A stretch of 64,000 bases of DNA from Methylophaga sp. OBS1 (GCF_026319365.1 NZ_JAPDMS010000001.1:34621-98620), one strand, 5' to 3'. Positions 36,985-47,877 are shown, numbered from the stretch's first letter. Translations and numbers: made by a program. The notes: generated by a model from the sequence alone, not told the origin.

Positions 36985-37829
36985 TGCAATTATGCGGATT
37001 TGAAGCTGGAAACCGTCAGCCGCTGTTTTTGATCGCGGGTACCTGTGTCATCGAAAGTGAGCAAATGACGATGGACGTTGCCGGTCAGCTCAAGGAAATC
37101 ACCGATAAGCTTGGTATCAACTTTATCTACAAGTCTTCTTTTGATAAGGCCAACCGCACCTCCACCAAGAGCTATCGCGGACCGGGCGTGGAAGCCGGCC
37201 TGGCGATTCTGGAAAAGGTCAAAAAAGAATTCAATCTGCCGGTCTTGACCGACGTGCATGAAGATACCCCGCTGGCCGAAGTGGCCAGTGTCGTTGATGT
37301 TTTGCAGACACCTGCCTTTTTGTGCCGCCAGACCAATTTCATTGTCAATGTTGCTAGTCAGGGTTTGCCGGTGAATATCAAGAAAGGCCAGTTTCTGGCC
37401 CCGTGGGATATGCAACATGTCGCGGCGAAAGCTAAATCTACTGGCAATGAACAGATCATGCTATGCGAACGCGGCACCTCTTTCGGTTACAACACCTTGA
37501 TTTCGGATATGCGCGGTCTGCCCATTATGCGCAACATGGATTGTCCGGTGGTATTTGATGCTACTCATTCGGTTCAGCAACCGGGCGGACAGGGCGGTGC
37601 CTCTGGCGGTCAACGTGAATTTGTACCGGTACTGGCCCGTGCCGCAGTGGCAACCGGCGTGGCAGGCCTGTTTATGGAAACCCATCCTGAGCCTGAAAAA
37701 GCCCTGAGTGACGGCCCGAATTCCTGGCCTCTGCATCAGTTATCCGCTTTGCTGGAAACGCTGCAGGCCATCGATAGCACAGTTAAACAACAGGACTACA
37801 TCGAAGACGCCCTGCTGGCGAAACGATAA
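36984..37829 (+). CDS. kdsA: 3-deoxy-8-phosphooctulonate synthase
   Basis: A 281-residue enzyme that condenses phosphoenolpyruvate with arabinose 5-phosphate to give Kdo-8-phosphate for lipopolysaccharide. Motifs are [84 protein letters not shown] and [12 protein letters not shown]. The pyrG-kdsA-eno-ftsB order is typical of Gammaproteobacteria. Confidence 0.98.
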
Positions 37830-37837
37830 GTCCCTGA

Positions 37838-39148
<1,311 letters not shown>

Positions 39149-39154
39149 GGCCTG

Positions 39155-39445
39155 ATGACTAAGCCCGTCATGATTTTCCTGGCCATTCTGCTGGTATTAC
39201 TGCAATACCGATTATGGCTGAGTCATGACGGGCTGCCGTCGCTGCTGCGTTTGCACCATCAGGTAGAAAAACAGCGACTGGATAATGAAAAACTGACCGA
39301 GCGTAACCAGGTACTGGCAGCGGAAGTTCAGGATTTGAAAAGTGGTCTCGATGCTTTGGAAGAACGTGCCCGCAGTGAACTGGGCATGATCAGAGAAGGC
39401 GAGACTTTTTTTCATGTCATAGAAGAGCAAGATGAGCAAAAGTGA
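39155..39445 (+). CDS. ftsB: Cell division protein FtsB
   Basis: A 96-residue bitopic protein of the divisome, partner of FtsL and FtsQ. One membrane helix (about residues 5-20, VMIFLAILLVLLQYRLW) leads into a periplasmic coiled coil (LRLHHQVEKQRLDNEKLTERNQVLAAEV). The end ARSELGMIREGETFFHVIE is the FtsB signature. It begins 6 bp after eno and overlaps ispD by 14 bp. Confidence 0.95.
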   Translation: MTKPVMIFLAILLVLLQYRLWLSHDGLPSLLRLHHQVEKQRLDNEKLTERNQVLAAEVQDLKSGLDALEERARSELGMIREGETFFHVIEEQDEQK

Positions 39446-40142
39446 AGCCGTATGGGCTGTCGTCCCGGCAGCCGGCATCGGCAGTCGCATGGGCGCCGAT
39501 ATTCCCAAGCAATATCTCAAGCTCAATAACAAAGCTTTGCTACAGCATACCCTGGAGCGACTCGCTTCCCATCCCAAGATTGAAGGCATCGTTGTCGCAC
39601 TGGCGGAAAATGATCCCTGGTGGCCCGAACTGGCGCTTCAGCTTGATTGTGAGTTGCTGCTGACAAACGGCGGTGAGGCGCGCTCTGATTCCGTAGCCAA
39701 TGCACTGGCAGCGCTTGCTGAGAAAACCGACGATAATCCCTGGCTGTTGGTGCATGATGCAGCTCGCCCCTGTATTCGTCACAGCGATATTGATCAGATG
39801 CTGTTGCAATTAAGAGAGCATGAAGTTGGCGGTATTCTGGGGGTGCCTGTCACCGATACTGTCAAACGGGTTGATGACAGTGGCGTTATTGTTGAAACCG
39901 TGGATCGTCATGGTCTATGGCGAGCGGGCACGCCGCAGATGTTTCGTCTCAAATTGTTAAAGCAGGCGCTGGAATCAGCGGCTGAACAAGGCCTTGCCGT
40001 GACCGATGAAGCCAGTGCGGTGGAACTGATGGGATTACGGCCGATGATGGTGGAAGGGCATCAGGATAATATCAAGATTACCCTACCGCAGGATCTGGCG
40101 CTCGCCAGCCTGTATCTGGAACAACAAAGCAGAGGACAGTAA
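39432..40142 (+). CDS. ispD: 2-C-methyl-D-erythritol 4-phosphate cytidylyltransferase
   Basis: A 236-residue enzyme that couples CTP to MEP in the non-mevalonate isoprenoid route. The nucleotide-binding start [21 protein letters not shown], with [40 protein letters not shown] and [11 protein letters not shown], defines it. It overlaps ftsB at its start and shares a base with ispF at its end, so the next pathway enzyme but one is co-transcribed. Confidence 0.97.
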   Translation: MSKSEAVWAVVPAAGIGSRMGADIPKQYLKLNNKALLQHTLERLASHPKIEGIVVALAENDPWWPELALQLDCELLLTNGGEARSDSVANALAALAEKTDDNPWLLVHDAARPCIRHSDIDQMLLQLREHEVGGILGVPVTDTVKRVDDSGVIVETVDRHGLWRAGTPQMFRLKLLKQALESAAEQGLAVTDEASAVELMGLRPMMVEGHQDNIKITLPQDLALASLYLEQQSRGQ

Positions 40143-40615
40143 TGCGCATAGGTCACGGCTATGATGTACATCGTTTCGCCGAGAACCGGCCATTAATCAT
40201 CGGTGGGGTGACGGTACCGCACAGCCATGGCCTGGAAGCCCATTCTGATGGTGATGTGTTGATCCATGCTATTTGTGATGCCTTGCTGGGTGCCGCTGGC
40301 TTATGGGATATCGGTCATCATTTCCCGGATACCGATGAAGCCTTTAAAAATATCGACAGCCGCGTGTTGTTGCGACGGGTGATGGCTGACTTATTAGAAC
40401 GTGGTTGGGTGGTCAATAACGTCGATGCCACCGTGATCGCGCAAGCCCCCAAGCTGGCGCCGTTCATCCCTGAGATGAAAAGCCTGCTCGCCAGCGATAT
40501 GGCAGTCAGTGAAGATGAAGTGAATATCAAGGCCACAACGACAGAAAAGCTGGGTTTTACCGGCCGTAAGGAAGGCATTGCAGCTCATGCTGTTGTCCTG
40601 TTGAGGAAAGCCTGA
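40142..40615 (+). CDS. ispF: 2-C-methyl-D-erythritol 2,4-cyclodiphosphate synthase
   Basis: A 157-residue enzyme cyclising CDP-ME 2-phosphate to MEcPP. The metal-binding motif is [11 protein letters not shown], followed by [28 protein letters not shown] and FPDTD, then [16 protein letters not shown] and [17 protein letters not shown]. The length matches E. coli IspF (159). The start codon overlaps the last base of ispD and the stop overlaps truD by 1 bp. Confidence 0.98.
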   Translation: MRIGHGYDVHRFAENRPLIIGGVTVPHSHGLEAHSDGDVLIHAICDALLGAAGLWDIGHHFPDTDEAFKNIDSRVLLRRVMADLLERGWVVNNVDATVIAQAPKLAPFIPEMKSLLASDMAVSEDEVNIKATTTEKLGFTGRKEGIAAHAVVLLRKA

Positions 40616-41688
40616 TGGCATTTGATTTCAATTCATTACAACGTGCAAACACCCTGGCAGGCAGTTGCCGCGCCAATATCCGTTTGCAGCCGGACCATTT
40701 CCGGGTCGATGAACAGTTGCCTTTCGAACCAAGCGGTGAGGGCGGTCACGCTATGCTGCTGATAGAGAAAACCGGCAGCAATACCGACTGGGTCGCCAAA
40801 CAACTGGCACAATTTGCTGGTGTGGAGGATGTGGCTGTTGGCTATGCCGGTTTGAAAGATCGACATGCGGTTACCACGCAATGGTTTACCGTGAAAACGG
40901 AAGGGCATGAAGAGCCTGACTGGTCGCTATTTTCAGCCGATGACTGTCAAATCAAAACACTTACCCGACACAATAAAAAACTCAAACGCGGTGTATTGTC
41001 GGGTAACCGCTTTTTACTGATTTTGACTGGCATTGATGGCGACAGCGCTGTCTGGGAACAGAGCCTTGAGCGCATTCAATCCGAAGGGGTACCCAATTAT
41101 TTTGCCGAACAGCGCTTTGGTCACCAGTTTTCTAATCTGGACAGGGCGCAGCAGTGGTTCGAAACCGGCAGAAAGCCTAAAAAGCGCCAGCAGAAAAGCA
41201 TGATTCTATCTGCAGCGCGATCCTGGCTGTTCAATCAGGTGCTGTCAGCCCGTATCAACCAACAGAACTGGCAGACAGGCGTGCCGGGTGATGTGATGCA
41301 ACTGGCCGGTAGCAGCAGTATTTTTCTGGCAGAAGTCATTGATGAAACCATCACTGAGCGCTTGAATACATTTGATATTGATATTACAGGGCCACTTTGG
41401 GGGCGCGGCAGAGCAGCGAATCAAGCCGACAGTCTGGCGCTGGAAAATGCTGTACTGGCAGACTGGCAAACCTGGCAGCAGGGGCTGGAACAGGCCGGGC
41501 TCAAACAGGAAAGGCGGCCTTTGCGGGTGTTACCGCAGGCGTTGAGCTGGGAGTTCAGTGAGGATAGCCTGTCTCTGTCCTTCTTCCTGCCCGCTGGTTC
41601 TTATGCCACGGCAGTGATGCGTGAACTGGCAGAGATAACTGACGTGAGTCACTGGAACTCGCCGGAACCGCAAGTTTCACATCAATAA
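40615..41688 (+). CDS. truD: tRNA pseudouridine(13) synthase TruD
   Basis: A 357-residue pseudouridine synthase acting on U13 of tRNA. Family blocks are VAVGYAGLKDRHAVTTQWF with the catalytic Asp in KDRHA, GVLSGNRFLLIL, EGVPNYFAEQRFGH, and SAARSWLFNQVLSAR. The C-terminus includes LPAGSYATAVMRELAEI. It lies next to ispF, the standard gene order in Gammaproteobacteria; surE, often next, is not found here. Confidence 0.97.
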   Translation: MAFDFNSLQRANTLAGSCRANIRLQPDHFRVDEQLPFEPSGEGGHAMLLIEKTGSNTDWVAKQLAQFAGVEDVAVGYAGLKDRHAVTTQWFTVKTEGHEEPDWSLFSADDCQIKTLTRHNKKLKRGVLSGNRFLLILTGIDGDSAVWEQSLERIQSEGVPNYFAEQRFGHQFSNLDRAQQWFETGRKPKKRQQKSMILSAARSWLFNQVLSARINQQNWQTGVPGDVMQLAGSSSIFLAEVIDETITERLNTFDIDITGPLWGRGRAANQADSLALENAVLADWQTWQQGLEQAGLKQERRPLRVLPQALSWEFSEDSLSLSFFLPAGSYATAVMRELAEITDVSHWNSPEPQVSHQ

Positions 41689-41709
41689 ACGGGTTTTTCG
41701 GGGCTTATC

Positions 41710-42495
41710 ATGCTGAAAATGAAAACAGGCCTTTTGCTGATTATCACTTTGCTAATCACTCACCCTGTAGCAGCACAGCAGTGGCAGGCCGAGAGCGCTG
41801 ATAAACAGATGGCGGTGCTGGAGCTGTTTGTTTCCGAGGGGTGTGGCCTGTGTCCGGCAGCAGAGCGTTGGGTAGAACATTTACCGGAACAAGGCTACAG
41901 CGAAGCACAGTTGATTGTGCTTGGTTTTCATGTCGATTACCTGGATGACAAAAAAGGCTGGGTAGACCGTTTTGCCAAACCCCGGTTCACTGAGCGGCAG
42001 CGGCAGATGGCGCGTTTGAACCTGTATCAGACGGTTTTTACTCCGGAGCTCTTTATCAGTGGCGAAGTGGTCCATAACTGGCGCGAGCATGGCACTGATG
42101 TGATTGAATTTATCAACAGCTTTGATTCGGAAGCCGAAATCAGCCTGAGGGTCAAAAAAACGGACGACACGCTCAACATCGACACTGCGGTAACGGTGCT
42201 CGGCGAGGAAAATCAGGCTAACAGTCAGCTTTATCTGGCCGTGACGGAAGACAATATCATCAGTGAAATTCACGGTGGTGATAATATCGGTGCGGTGTTT
42301 AACCATCAGAATCTGGTCAGACGCTGGCTGGGCCCGTTTTCAATTGATGCCGGCGATGATGCCACCCAAATTCAGACCACAGTCCCACTGGATCCGACAT
42401 GGAAGCACCATGACCTGAGTGTCGTTGCTGTGGTGCAAAACCTCGATAATGCCTATGTTCTGCAGGGGCTCTCTTTACCATTGAAAGCACAGTAA
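41710..42495 (+). CDS. Periplasmic DUF1223 thioredoxin-like protein
   Basis: A 261-residue exported protein. A signal peptide covers residues 1-22 (LLLIITLLITHPVAA, cut before QQWQ). The thioredoxin-like part starts AVLELFVSEGCGLCPAAERW with a CxxC pair (C45, C48), then VLGFHVDYLDDKKGWVDRFA and TPELFISGEVVH, typical of DUF1223. Its redox substrate is unknown. The stop overlaps the cysG start by 1 bp (TAATG), which suggests joint translation but gives no clear functional link. Confidence 0.88.
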   Translation: MLKMKTGLLLIITLLITHPVAAQQWQAESADKQMAVLELFVSEGCGLCPAAERWVEHLPEQGYSEAQLIVLGFHVDYLDDKKGWVDRFAKPRFTERQRQMARLNLYQTVFTPELFISGEVVHNWREHGTDVIEFINSFDSEAEISLRVKKTDDTLNIDTAVTVLGEENQANSQLYLAVTEDNIISEIHGGDNIGAVFNHQNLVRRWLGPFSIDAGDDATQIQTTVPLDPTWKHHDLSVVAVVQNLDNAYVLQGLSLPLKAQ

Positions 42496-43883
42496 TGGAT
42501 TTCTTACCGATATTTTTAGATTTAAAGCAGCAATCATGTCTGGTTGTCGGCGGCGGAGATATCGCCGCCAGAAAAGCTGGTCTGCTACTCAAAGCCCAGG
42601 CTGTCGTGACCATTGTCGCGCCGAAGCTATCGTCGAGCTCACAAAAGCTGGTGACCAGCCAACAGGTTCACTGGCTTGAAGCCAGGTTCGACCCTTCTCA
42701 ACTGGGGCAGGAGAGACTGGTCATCGCTGCCACCGATGATGAGACAGTCAATGCCGCTGTTTATGAGGCCGCCAAAGCCCGAAATATTCTGGTGAATGTG
42801 GCTGACAGCCCGGACCATTGCGATTTTATCCTGGCATCAATACTGGACCGTTCACCGATAGTCGTCGCGGTCTCCAGCGGTGGCGATTCGCCGGTTCTCG
42901 CCCGTAACCTGCGTGCGAGACTGGAAACCCTGATTCCACCGTCTTACAGCAAACTGGGTGATCTGGTCGGCCGCTACCGGGACAAGGTCAAACAGAAGTT
43001 TGAAAATGTCTCCCAGCGCCGCCGTTTCTGGGAGTCGGTGCTGGAAGGGCCAGTGGCCGATCACATGATGGCAGGTCGTGAAGAATTAGCGGAAAAGACC
43101 CTGCTGGAAAAGTTACAGGATCCTGATAACAAGGATCTGGGGCGGGGAGAGGTCTATCTTGTGGGTGCCGGACCCGGTGATCCGGATTTGCTGACATTCA
43201 AAGCATTGCGTCTGATGCAACAGGCGGATGTGGTGTTTTACGACCGTCTTGTCAGTAAAGAAATCCTGGCGCTGGTTCGTAAGGAAGCCGAGTTGATTTA
43301 TGTGGGTAAACAACGGGCCTGGCATGCAGTGCGACAGGAAGAAATCAATGGTCTACTTCTGCAGCATGCGAAGCAGGGTAAACGGGTATTAAGACTTAAA
43401 GGCGGTGACCCATTTATTTTCGGTCGTGGCGGCGAAGAAATCGAAACACTGGCTGATGAAAAGATTCCATTTCAGGTGGTGCCCGGCATCACAGCGGCTT
43501 CCGGCTGTGCCAGTTATGCCGGCATTCCGCTAACCCATCGCGATTACGCACAAAGCTGTGTTTTCGTCACCGGACAGTTAAAACAGGGCGAACTGGATCT
43601 CAACTGGGAGAGTCTGGTGCAGCCTCGTCAAACAGTTGTGGTTTATATGGGACTGGCTGGTTTGCCAGAGTTGAGCCGTCAGTTGCAGGCGCATGGTATG
43701 CCTGCAGATAAACCGGCCGCGCTGGTTCAGCAGGGCACGACTGAGAACCAGAAAGTCTGGATCAGCACGATTGATGAATTGCCGTTGCTCGCTGAGCGGG
43801 AACAACCGGTGGCCCCAACACTGGTGATCATTGGTGAAGTGACTCGTCTGCATAACACACTGGCTTGGTTTAAGGGTGGGTGA
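42495..43883 (+). CDS. cysG: Siroheme synthase CysG
   Basis: A 462-residue bifunctional enzyme. Residues 1-205 form the precorrin-2 dehydrogenase/ferrochelatase (CLVVGGGDIAARKAGLLLKA, ADSPDHCDFILASIL). Residues 215-460 form the SAM uroporphyrinogen III methyltransferase (VYLVGAGPGDPDLLTFKALR, DVVFYDRLVS, RLKGGDPFIFGRGGEEIETL, VVPGITAASGCASYAGIPLTH). It makes siroheme for sulfite and nitrite reductases. cysE and desulfurase genes elsewhere in the window belong to the same sulfur metabolism. Confidence 0.97.
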   Translation: MDFLPIFLDLKQQSCLVVGGGDIAARKAGLLLKAQAVVTIVAPKLSSSSQKLVTSQQVHWLEARFDPSQLGQERLVIAATDDETVNAAVYEAAKARNILVNVADSPDHCDFILASILDRSPIVVAVSSGGDSPVLARNLRARLETLIPPSYSKLGDLVGRYRDKVKQKFENVSQRRRFWESVLEGPVADHMMAGREELAEKTLLEKLQDPDNKDLGRGEVYLVGAGPGDPDLLTFKALRLMQQADVVFYDRLVSKEILALVRKEAELIYVGKQRAWHAVRQEEINGLLLQHAKQGKRVLRLKGGDPFIFGRGGEEIETLADEKIPFQVVPGITAASGCASYAGIPLTHRDYAQSCVFVTGQLKQGELDLNWESLVQPRQTVVVYMGLAGLPELSRQLQAHGMPADKPAALVQQGTTENQKVWISTIDELPLLAEREQPVAPTLVIIGEVTRLHNTLAWFKGG

Positions 43884-43977
43884 TATCAGCCAGTTTGTGT
43901 GGTTTATATCAACCAGTAAACCAGAGGTCCGCACCACTGCTTAAAAGTAACTGGTTGTCATAAAACATTTTTCAGAG

Positions 43978-43994
43978 TTGGCATTTTCCGTGCT
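43978..43994 (+). promoter_or_regulatory. Candidate sigma-54 promoter upstream of the TonB receptor
   Basis: TTGGCATTTTCCGTGCT at 43978-43994 keeps the GG-N10-GC spacing, with a good -24 half (TTGGCA) and a weaker -12 half (GTGCT for TTGCT). TTGACT at about 44009 could instead be a sigma-70 -35. The choice is not decided by the sequence. Confidence 0.3.
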
Positions 43995-44057
43995 TAATTA
44001 GAATCGGTTTGACTATAACCATAACAACGATAAAAGATTTCGGGAGAGTAATGAGTA

Positions 44058-46415
44058 ATGCAAGTTCCGCATAAAAAGAAAGCATTAAGTCTGATGCTGG
44101 CCTCTGCGCTGGTGTCAGCCCCGGTCCTCGCTGCAGATGAGGATCAGGTAGAGCTGAGTGATATCAAGGTAATCGGTACAACACCCATTGGTGGTGTTGG
44201 TCTGGAAGCCGATAGAATTCCAACGAAAACACAATCGGCTGATGCCAGTGATATAGAAAGAGTCCAGAGCCTGGATTTATCCGATTTACTGAATCGAACC
44301 ATGGGCAGTGTCAACATCAGCGCTGCTCAGAATAATCCTTTTCAGCCTAATTTGAATTATCGCGGGTTTACCGCTTCACCATTGGTCGGTAGTGCCCAGG
44401 GCCTGTCCGTCTACATGGATGGTATTCGTGTCAATGAACCATTCGGTGATGCGATTAACTTCGAATTACTGCCGGAAGCGGCGATTGCAGATATTGACCT
44501 GGTGTCCGGTTCAAACCCTGTGTTTGGCCTCAATACCCTGGGTGGTGCACTGTCAATCAGAACAAAAACAGGTTTCACGCATCCCGGTCATAGCTTTGAG
44601 GCTTACACCGGTTCATTCGGTCGTGATTCAGGCACGATTGAGAGTGGTGGTAGCGATGGGAACCTGGCTTATTATGTGACTGGTTCCATTACCAAAGAAG
44701 ATGGCTGGCGTGACTTTTCACCCTCACGCGTAGAGCAGTTTTTCTCGAACTTAAGCTATGCCAACGAAGACACCACGCTGGACTTTGGTATCACGGCTGT
44801 TGATAGTGATTTGAATGGTAACGGCGCTTCACCAGTCGAACTTGTTGCGGCAGATCGCGATGCCGTTTTCACCTATCCAGATAACACGCAAAATGAACTC
44901 CGCATGTTCACTCTGAATGGCTCACATTGGATTAATGACACCACAATGTTAGCTGCCAACACCTACTACCGCAGAAGCGACCGTAGTTCGTTCAATGGCG
45001 ATGGCGGTGAGTTTGAGGCGGATGGTGATGCCGCAGGTAGTCAGATTATTGATGATGATGGTAACCCGATCAGAACCAGTGCAGGTGCGGTTACTCTGGG
45101 CGATTTTGATAACCCTGCCTATGACGTTGAGGCAGAGTTGGAAGATGGTGACTTTGAGGTTGAAGGTCTGGGCCTGAATAACCGGAGTCAAACTGAACAG
45201 GACAGCTGGGGCTTTGGTGTCCAGACAACTTCATTCAATGACCTCTTTGGCAGAGAGAACCAACTGACAGTCGGTGTCTCCTTTGACCGCTCCAAAGTGG
45301 ATTACTCTGCCAGCTCTGAGATCGCTTACCTGACTGAGACCCGGGGCACTGATGGCACGGGAATTGAGTTGCTGGATGAACGCGTCGATGGAGAAATCGA
45401 CACTAACACTTACAGCATTTTCTTCACCAATACTCACAGCCTCACAGAGCGTCTGGATTTGACTGTCGGTGGTCGATACAACTGGATCGCGATTGATATT
45501 TCAGGCACCAGCCAAGGTGGGACCCAAGACTTGAATGAGTCTGGCAATACGCATGACTTCAAGCGGTTTAACCCATCGGTCGGTGCCACTTATGCATTGA
45601 CAGAGAACCTGACCACCTATGCCAACTATAGTGAGTCCAACCGTGCACCAACGCCGTCAGAACTGACATGTGCTGAGCCGGATTCACCTTGTGCATACCC
45701 CAATGCATTCCTTGCTGATCCGCCATTAGATGATGTCGTGGCCAGAACAGTTGAAGCCGGTCTGCGTGGTCAACAGGCTAACTTCAACTGGTCAGCCGGT
45801 GTGTTTTACACAGAGCTGGAAGATGACCTGTTCTTCTTCAACGATGCCGATGATGACACACCGGTATTAAACACAGGTGTCTTCGATAACATTGATAAAA
45901 CAGCACGTGCTGGTCTGGAATTAAGTGCAAACGGTGCCGTTAACAAACTGAGTTGGTTTGCACACTATTCATACATCCGTGCGACATTCGAAGACAACTT
46001 CTCCTATAGCCGTGAAGTGAATGAGGAAGATGAAGTCTTTTCTGTCAGTAAAGGTGATAGATTGCCGAATCAGCCTGAGCACAACATCAATGTTGGCTTT
46101 GATTATGCGTTTACAGAAAAGCTCTCACTGGGTACAACAGCTTCATACCGCTCCAGTCAGTACTTCCGTGGTGATGAAGCCAACGTTGATAAAAAGATCG
46201 AAGGCTATACTGTATTTAATCTGCATGGACGATACAAAGTCACTGAGAACTTTGAGTTCTTTGGCCGTATAGATAACGTTTTTGATAACGAGTACGAATC
46301 TTTCGGCCTGTACGGTGAACCGGGTGAAGCTGGGTTGGAACAATATGAAAACCCTCGCTTTGTTGGTCCCGGTGCGCCCAGAGCAGGTTGGATTGGCTTC
46401 AAGCTGACGCTGTAA
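44058..46415 (+). CDS. TonB-dependent outer-membrane receptor
   Basis: A 785-residue receptor. A signal peptide covers about 1-26 (LVSAPVLAAD). A TonB-box-like stretch (VELSDIKVIG) precedes the plug domain (about 60-170: YRGFTASPLVGSAQGLSVYMDGIRVNEPFGDAINFELLP and NTLGGALSIRTKTG). A beta-barrel follows to the C-terminus (GWIGFKLTL). One predicted loop at residues 312-370 is strikingly acidic, with GDGGEFEADGD, IDDDGNPI and ELEDGDFEVEG. The substrate cannot be read from sequence. The next gene encodes a double-PepSY protein and the organism is methylotrophic, so lanthanide or another metal chelate is a reasonable guess. A strong terminator follows. Confidence 0.93.
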   Translation: MQVPHKKKALSLMLASALVSAPVLAADEDQVELSDIKVIGTTPIGGVGLEADRIPTKTQSADASDIERVQSLDLSDLLNRTMGSVNISAAQNNPFQPNLNYRGFTASPLVGSAQGLSVYMDGIRVNEPFGDAINFELLPEAAIADIDLVSGSNPVFGLNTLGGALSIRTKTGFTHPGHSFEAYTGSFGRDSGTIESGGSDGNLAYYVTGSITKEDGWRDFSPSRVEQFFSNLSYANEDTTLDFGITAVDSDLNGNGASPVELVAADRDAVFTYPDNTQNELRMFTLNGSHWINDTTMLAANTYYRRSDRSSFNGDGGEFEADGDAAGSQIIDDDGNPIRTSAGAVTLGDFDNPAYDVEAELEDGDFEVEGLGLNNRSQTEQDSWGFGVQTTSFNDLFGRENQLTVGVSFDRSKVDYSASSEIAYLTETRGTDGTGIELLDERVDGEIDTNTYSIFFTNTHSLTERLDLTVGGRYNWIAIDISGTSQGGTQDLNESGNTHDFKRFNPSVGATYALTENLTTYANYSESNRAPTPSELTCAEPDSPCAYPNAFLADPPLDDVVARTVEAGLRGQQANFNWSAGVFYTELEDDLFFFNDADDDTPVLNTGVFDNIDKTARAGLELSANGAVNKLSWFAHYSYIRATFEDNFSYSREVNEEDEVFSVSKGDRLPNQPEHNINVGFDYAFTEKLSLGTTASYRSSQYFRGDEANVDKKIEGYTVFNLHGRYKVTENFEFFGRIDNVFDNEYESFGLYGEPGEAGLEQYENPRFVGPGAPRAGWIGFKLTL

Positions 46416-46434
46416 AGCACAGCTTAATTTCAAC

Positions 46435-46460
46435 ATTGGGCTACCTTCGGGTGGCCCAAT
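46435..46460 (+). terminator. Hairpin after the TonB receptor gene
   Basis: ATTGGGCTACC (46435-46445) pairs with GGTGGCCCAAT (46450-46460) around a stable TTCG loop; the 11-bp stem has a single G-T pair, and TTATTTC follows. It ends 17 bp before the PepSY gene, so it may attenuate rather than fully stop transcription into it. Confidence 0.75.
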
Positions 46461-46477
46461 TTATTTCAGGACCAAGC

Positions 46478-46978
46478 ATGCTGAAAACCTTAATACCCGT
46501 CATTCTGTTCTGGCCAATAACCAGTCTTGCAGCTGATAACAACCAGCTGTTTGAAACCTGTCTGGATGTCGCTTTAAATGCGCGTAACGGCCATGTCATC
46601 AAAGTTGAACTCAAGCTTGAAAATGGGCGTGAAGTTTACGAGTTTGATATCAGAGCATTGGATGGTAAGGACTGGGATGTCGAGTGTCTGAAGTCTTCGG
46701 GTGAGTTAATCGAGCTGGAACAGGAGGTGGATCATCCCAACCATCCGCTGTTCAAGAGAAACGTTAAATTCAACGAAGAAGAAGCCAGAGCGATTGCACT
46801 GGCGCTCTATCCTGGAGAAATCATCGAGGTCGAATACGAGATTGAGTCCAACGGTGATTCCTCGTATGAGTTTGACATTGATACCTACGAAGGCAGCGAG
46901 ATAAAAATTGAAATTGACGCAGCTACCGGTGAGGTGGTCGAAACCAACGAGGAGCTGTGGCAAGTGGGTCTTGAATAA
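46478..46978 (+). CDS. Small acidic periplasmic protein with two PepSY repeats (LanPepSY-like)
   Basis: A 166-residue exported protein. The signal peptide is residues 1-19 (LIPVILFWPITSLAAD). Two PepSY-type repeats follow at about 24-83 and 98-160, recognisable as NGREVYEFDIRALDG and NGDSSYEFDIDTYEGSE with aligned GELIELEQE and GEVVETNEE ends. It is very rich in Asp and Glu. LanPepSY of Methylobacillus flagellatus, a protein of this plan, binds lanthanides; the similarity here is judged from architecture and charge only. The ATG at 46478 starts at the signal peptide; an upstream in-frame ATG lies inside the receptor gene. A terminator follows. Confidence 0.88.
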   Translation: MLKTLIPVILFWPITSLAADNNQLFETCLDVALNARNGHVIKVELKLENGREVYEFDIRALDGKDWDVECLKSSGELIELEQEVDHPNHPLFKRNVKFNEEEARAIALALYPGEIIEVEYEIESNGDSSYEFDIDTYEGSEIKIEIDAATGEVVETNEELWQVGLE

Positions 46979-47001
46979 TCTCTGATCTTTAGACGTTTGT
47001 T

Positions 47002-47036
47002 AACCGCAGTCTGACAATGTTCAACTGCGGTTTTTT
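47002..47036 (+). terminator. Terminator after the PepSY gene
   Basis: AACCGCAGT (47002-47010) pairs with ACTGCGGTT (47024-47032), ending in a run of six T. It reaches the stop codon of the convergent nadC gene and is likely shared. Confidence 0.85.
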
Positions 47037-47877
47037 ATTGAAAGCGCAGTGATAAATCCACGGCCTGAATATCCTTGGTCAAAGCGCCGACTGAAATCCT
47101 ATCCACGCCGGTTTCAGCAATCTCACGAATATTGGCCAGGCTGATACCACCGGATGCTTCCAGCAAGGCTTTTTTGTCATTGATAGCCACGGCTTGTTTC
47201 AGTGTTTGAAGTTCGAAGTTATCCAGCAGCACAATATCCGCACCGGCATTCAGTGCGTGATTCAGTTCATCCAGGTTTTCCACTTCCACTTCGATAGGGA
47301 CACCAGCATTCAGTGATTGCGCCTGTGATACTGCTGCAGCAATAGAACCGGCTGCATTGATATGATTTTCCTTGATGAGAATCCCATCATAGAGTCCGAA
47401 GCGGTGATTAAAGCAGCCGCCGCATCGCACAGCGTATTTTTGTGCCACCCGCCAACCCGGTAATGTTTTGCGGGTATCCAGCACTTTGACCGGCAGTCCG
47501 GCAACGGCATCCGCATATTGCCTGGCGCTTGTTGCCGTTGCAGATAATGTCTGCAAAAAGTTCATTGCTGTGCGCTCACCGGTCAGAACTGCGCGCGCTG
47601 GGCCTTTTATTCGACAGATGATAGCGTCTGCAGCAAGCGCATCCCCATCCGCTGCCAGCCATTCAATTTGAATACGGTCATCAAGACGACTGAAGACTGC
47701 GTTGAACCAGTCACGGCCACATAACACGGCGTCCTGACGCGTGATTAGCTGGGCCTCGGCGATAGACTCTGCCGGAATCAGATTGGCAGTCAGATCCTGT
47801 TGACCGACGTCCTCCAGCAGGGCAAGCTTGACTTGGGAGTCGATAAACGCAGACGGTAACGGGTTTTCAATGGTCAT
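47035..47877 (-). CDS. nadC: Nicotinate-nucleotide pyrophosphorylase (carboxylating)
   Basis: A 280-residue enzyme that makes nicotinate mononucleotide from quinolinate and PRPP. Motifs are ALLEDVGQQDLTANLI, GERTAMNFLQTLSATAT, VLDTRKTLPGWRVAQKYAVRCGG, HRFGLYDGILIKENH, VEVENLDELNHAL and LEASGGISLANIREIAETGVD. The ATG at 47877 has AAGAG just upstream and is preferred to the in-frame TTG at 47904. It faces away from ampD, its usual neighbour in Gammaproteobacteria. Confidence 0.96.
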   Translation of the reverse strand: MTIENPLPSAFIDSQVKLALLEDVGQQDLTANLIPAESIAEAQLITRQDAVLCGRDWFNAVFSRLDDRIQIEWLAADGDALAADAIICRIKGPARAVLTGERTAMNFLQTLSATATSARQYADAVAGLPVKVLDTRKTLPGWRVAQKYAVRCGGCFNHRFGLYDGILIKENHINAAGSIAAAVSQAQSLNAGVPIEVEVENLDELNHALNAGADIVLLDNFELQTLKQAVAINDKKALLEASGGISLANIREIAETGVDRISVGALTKDIQAVDLSLRFQ

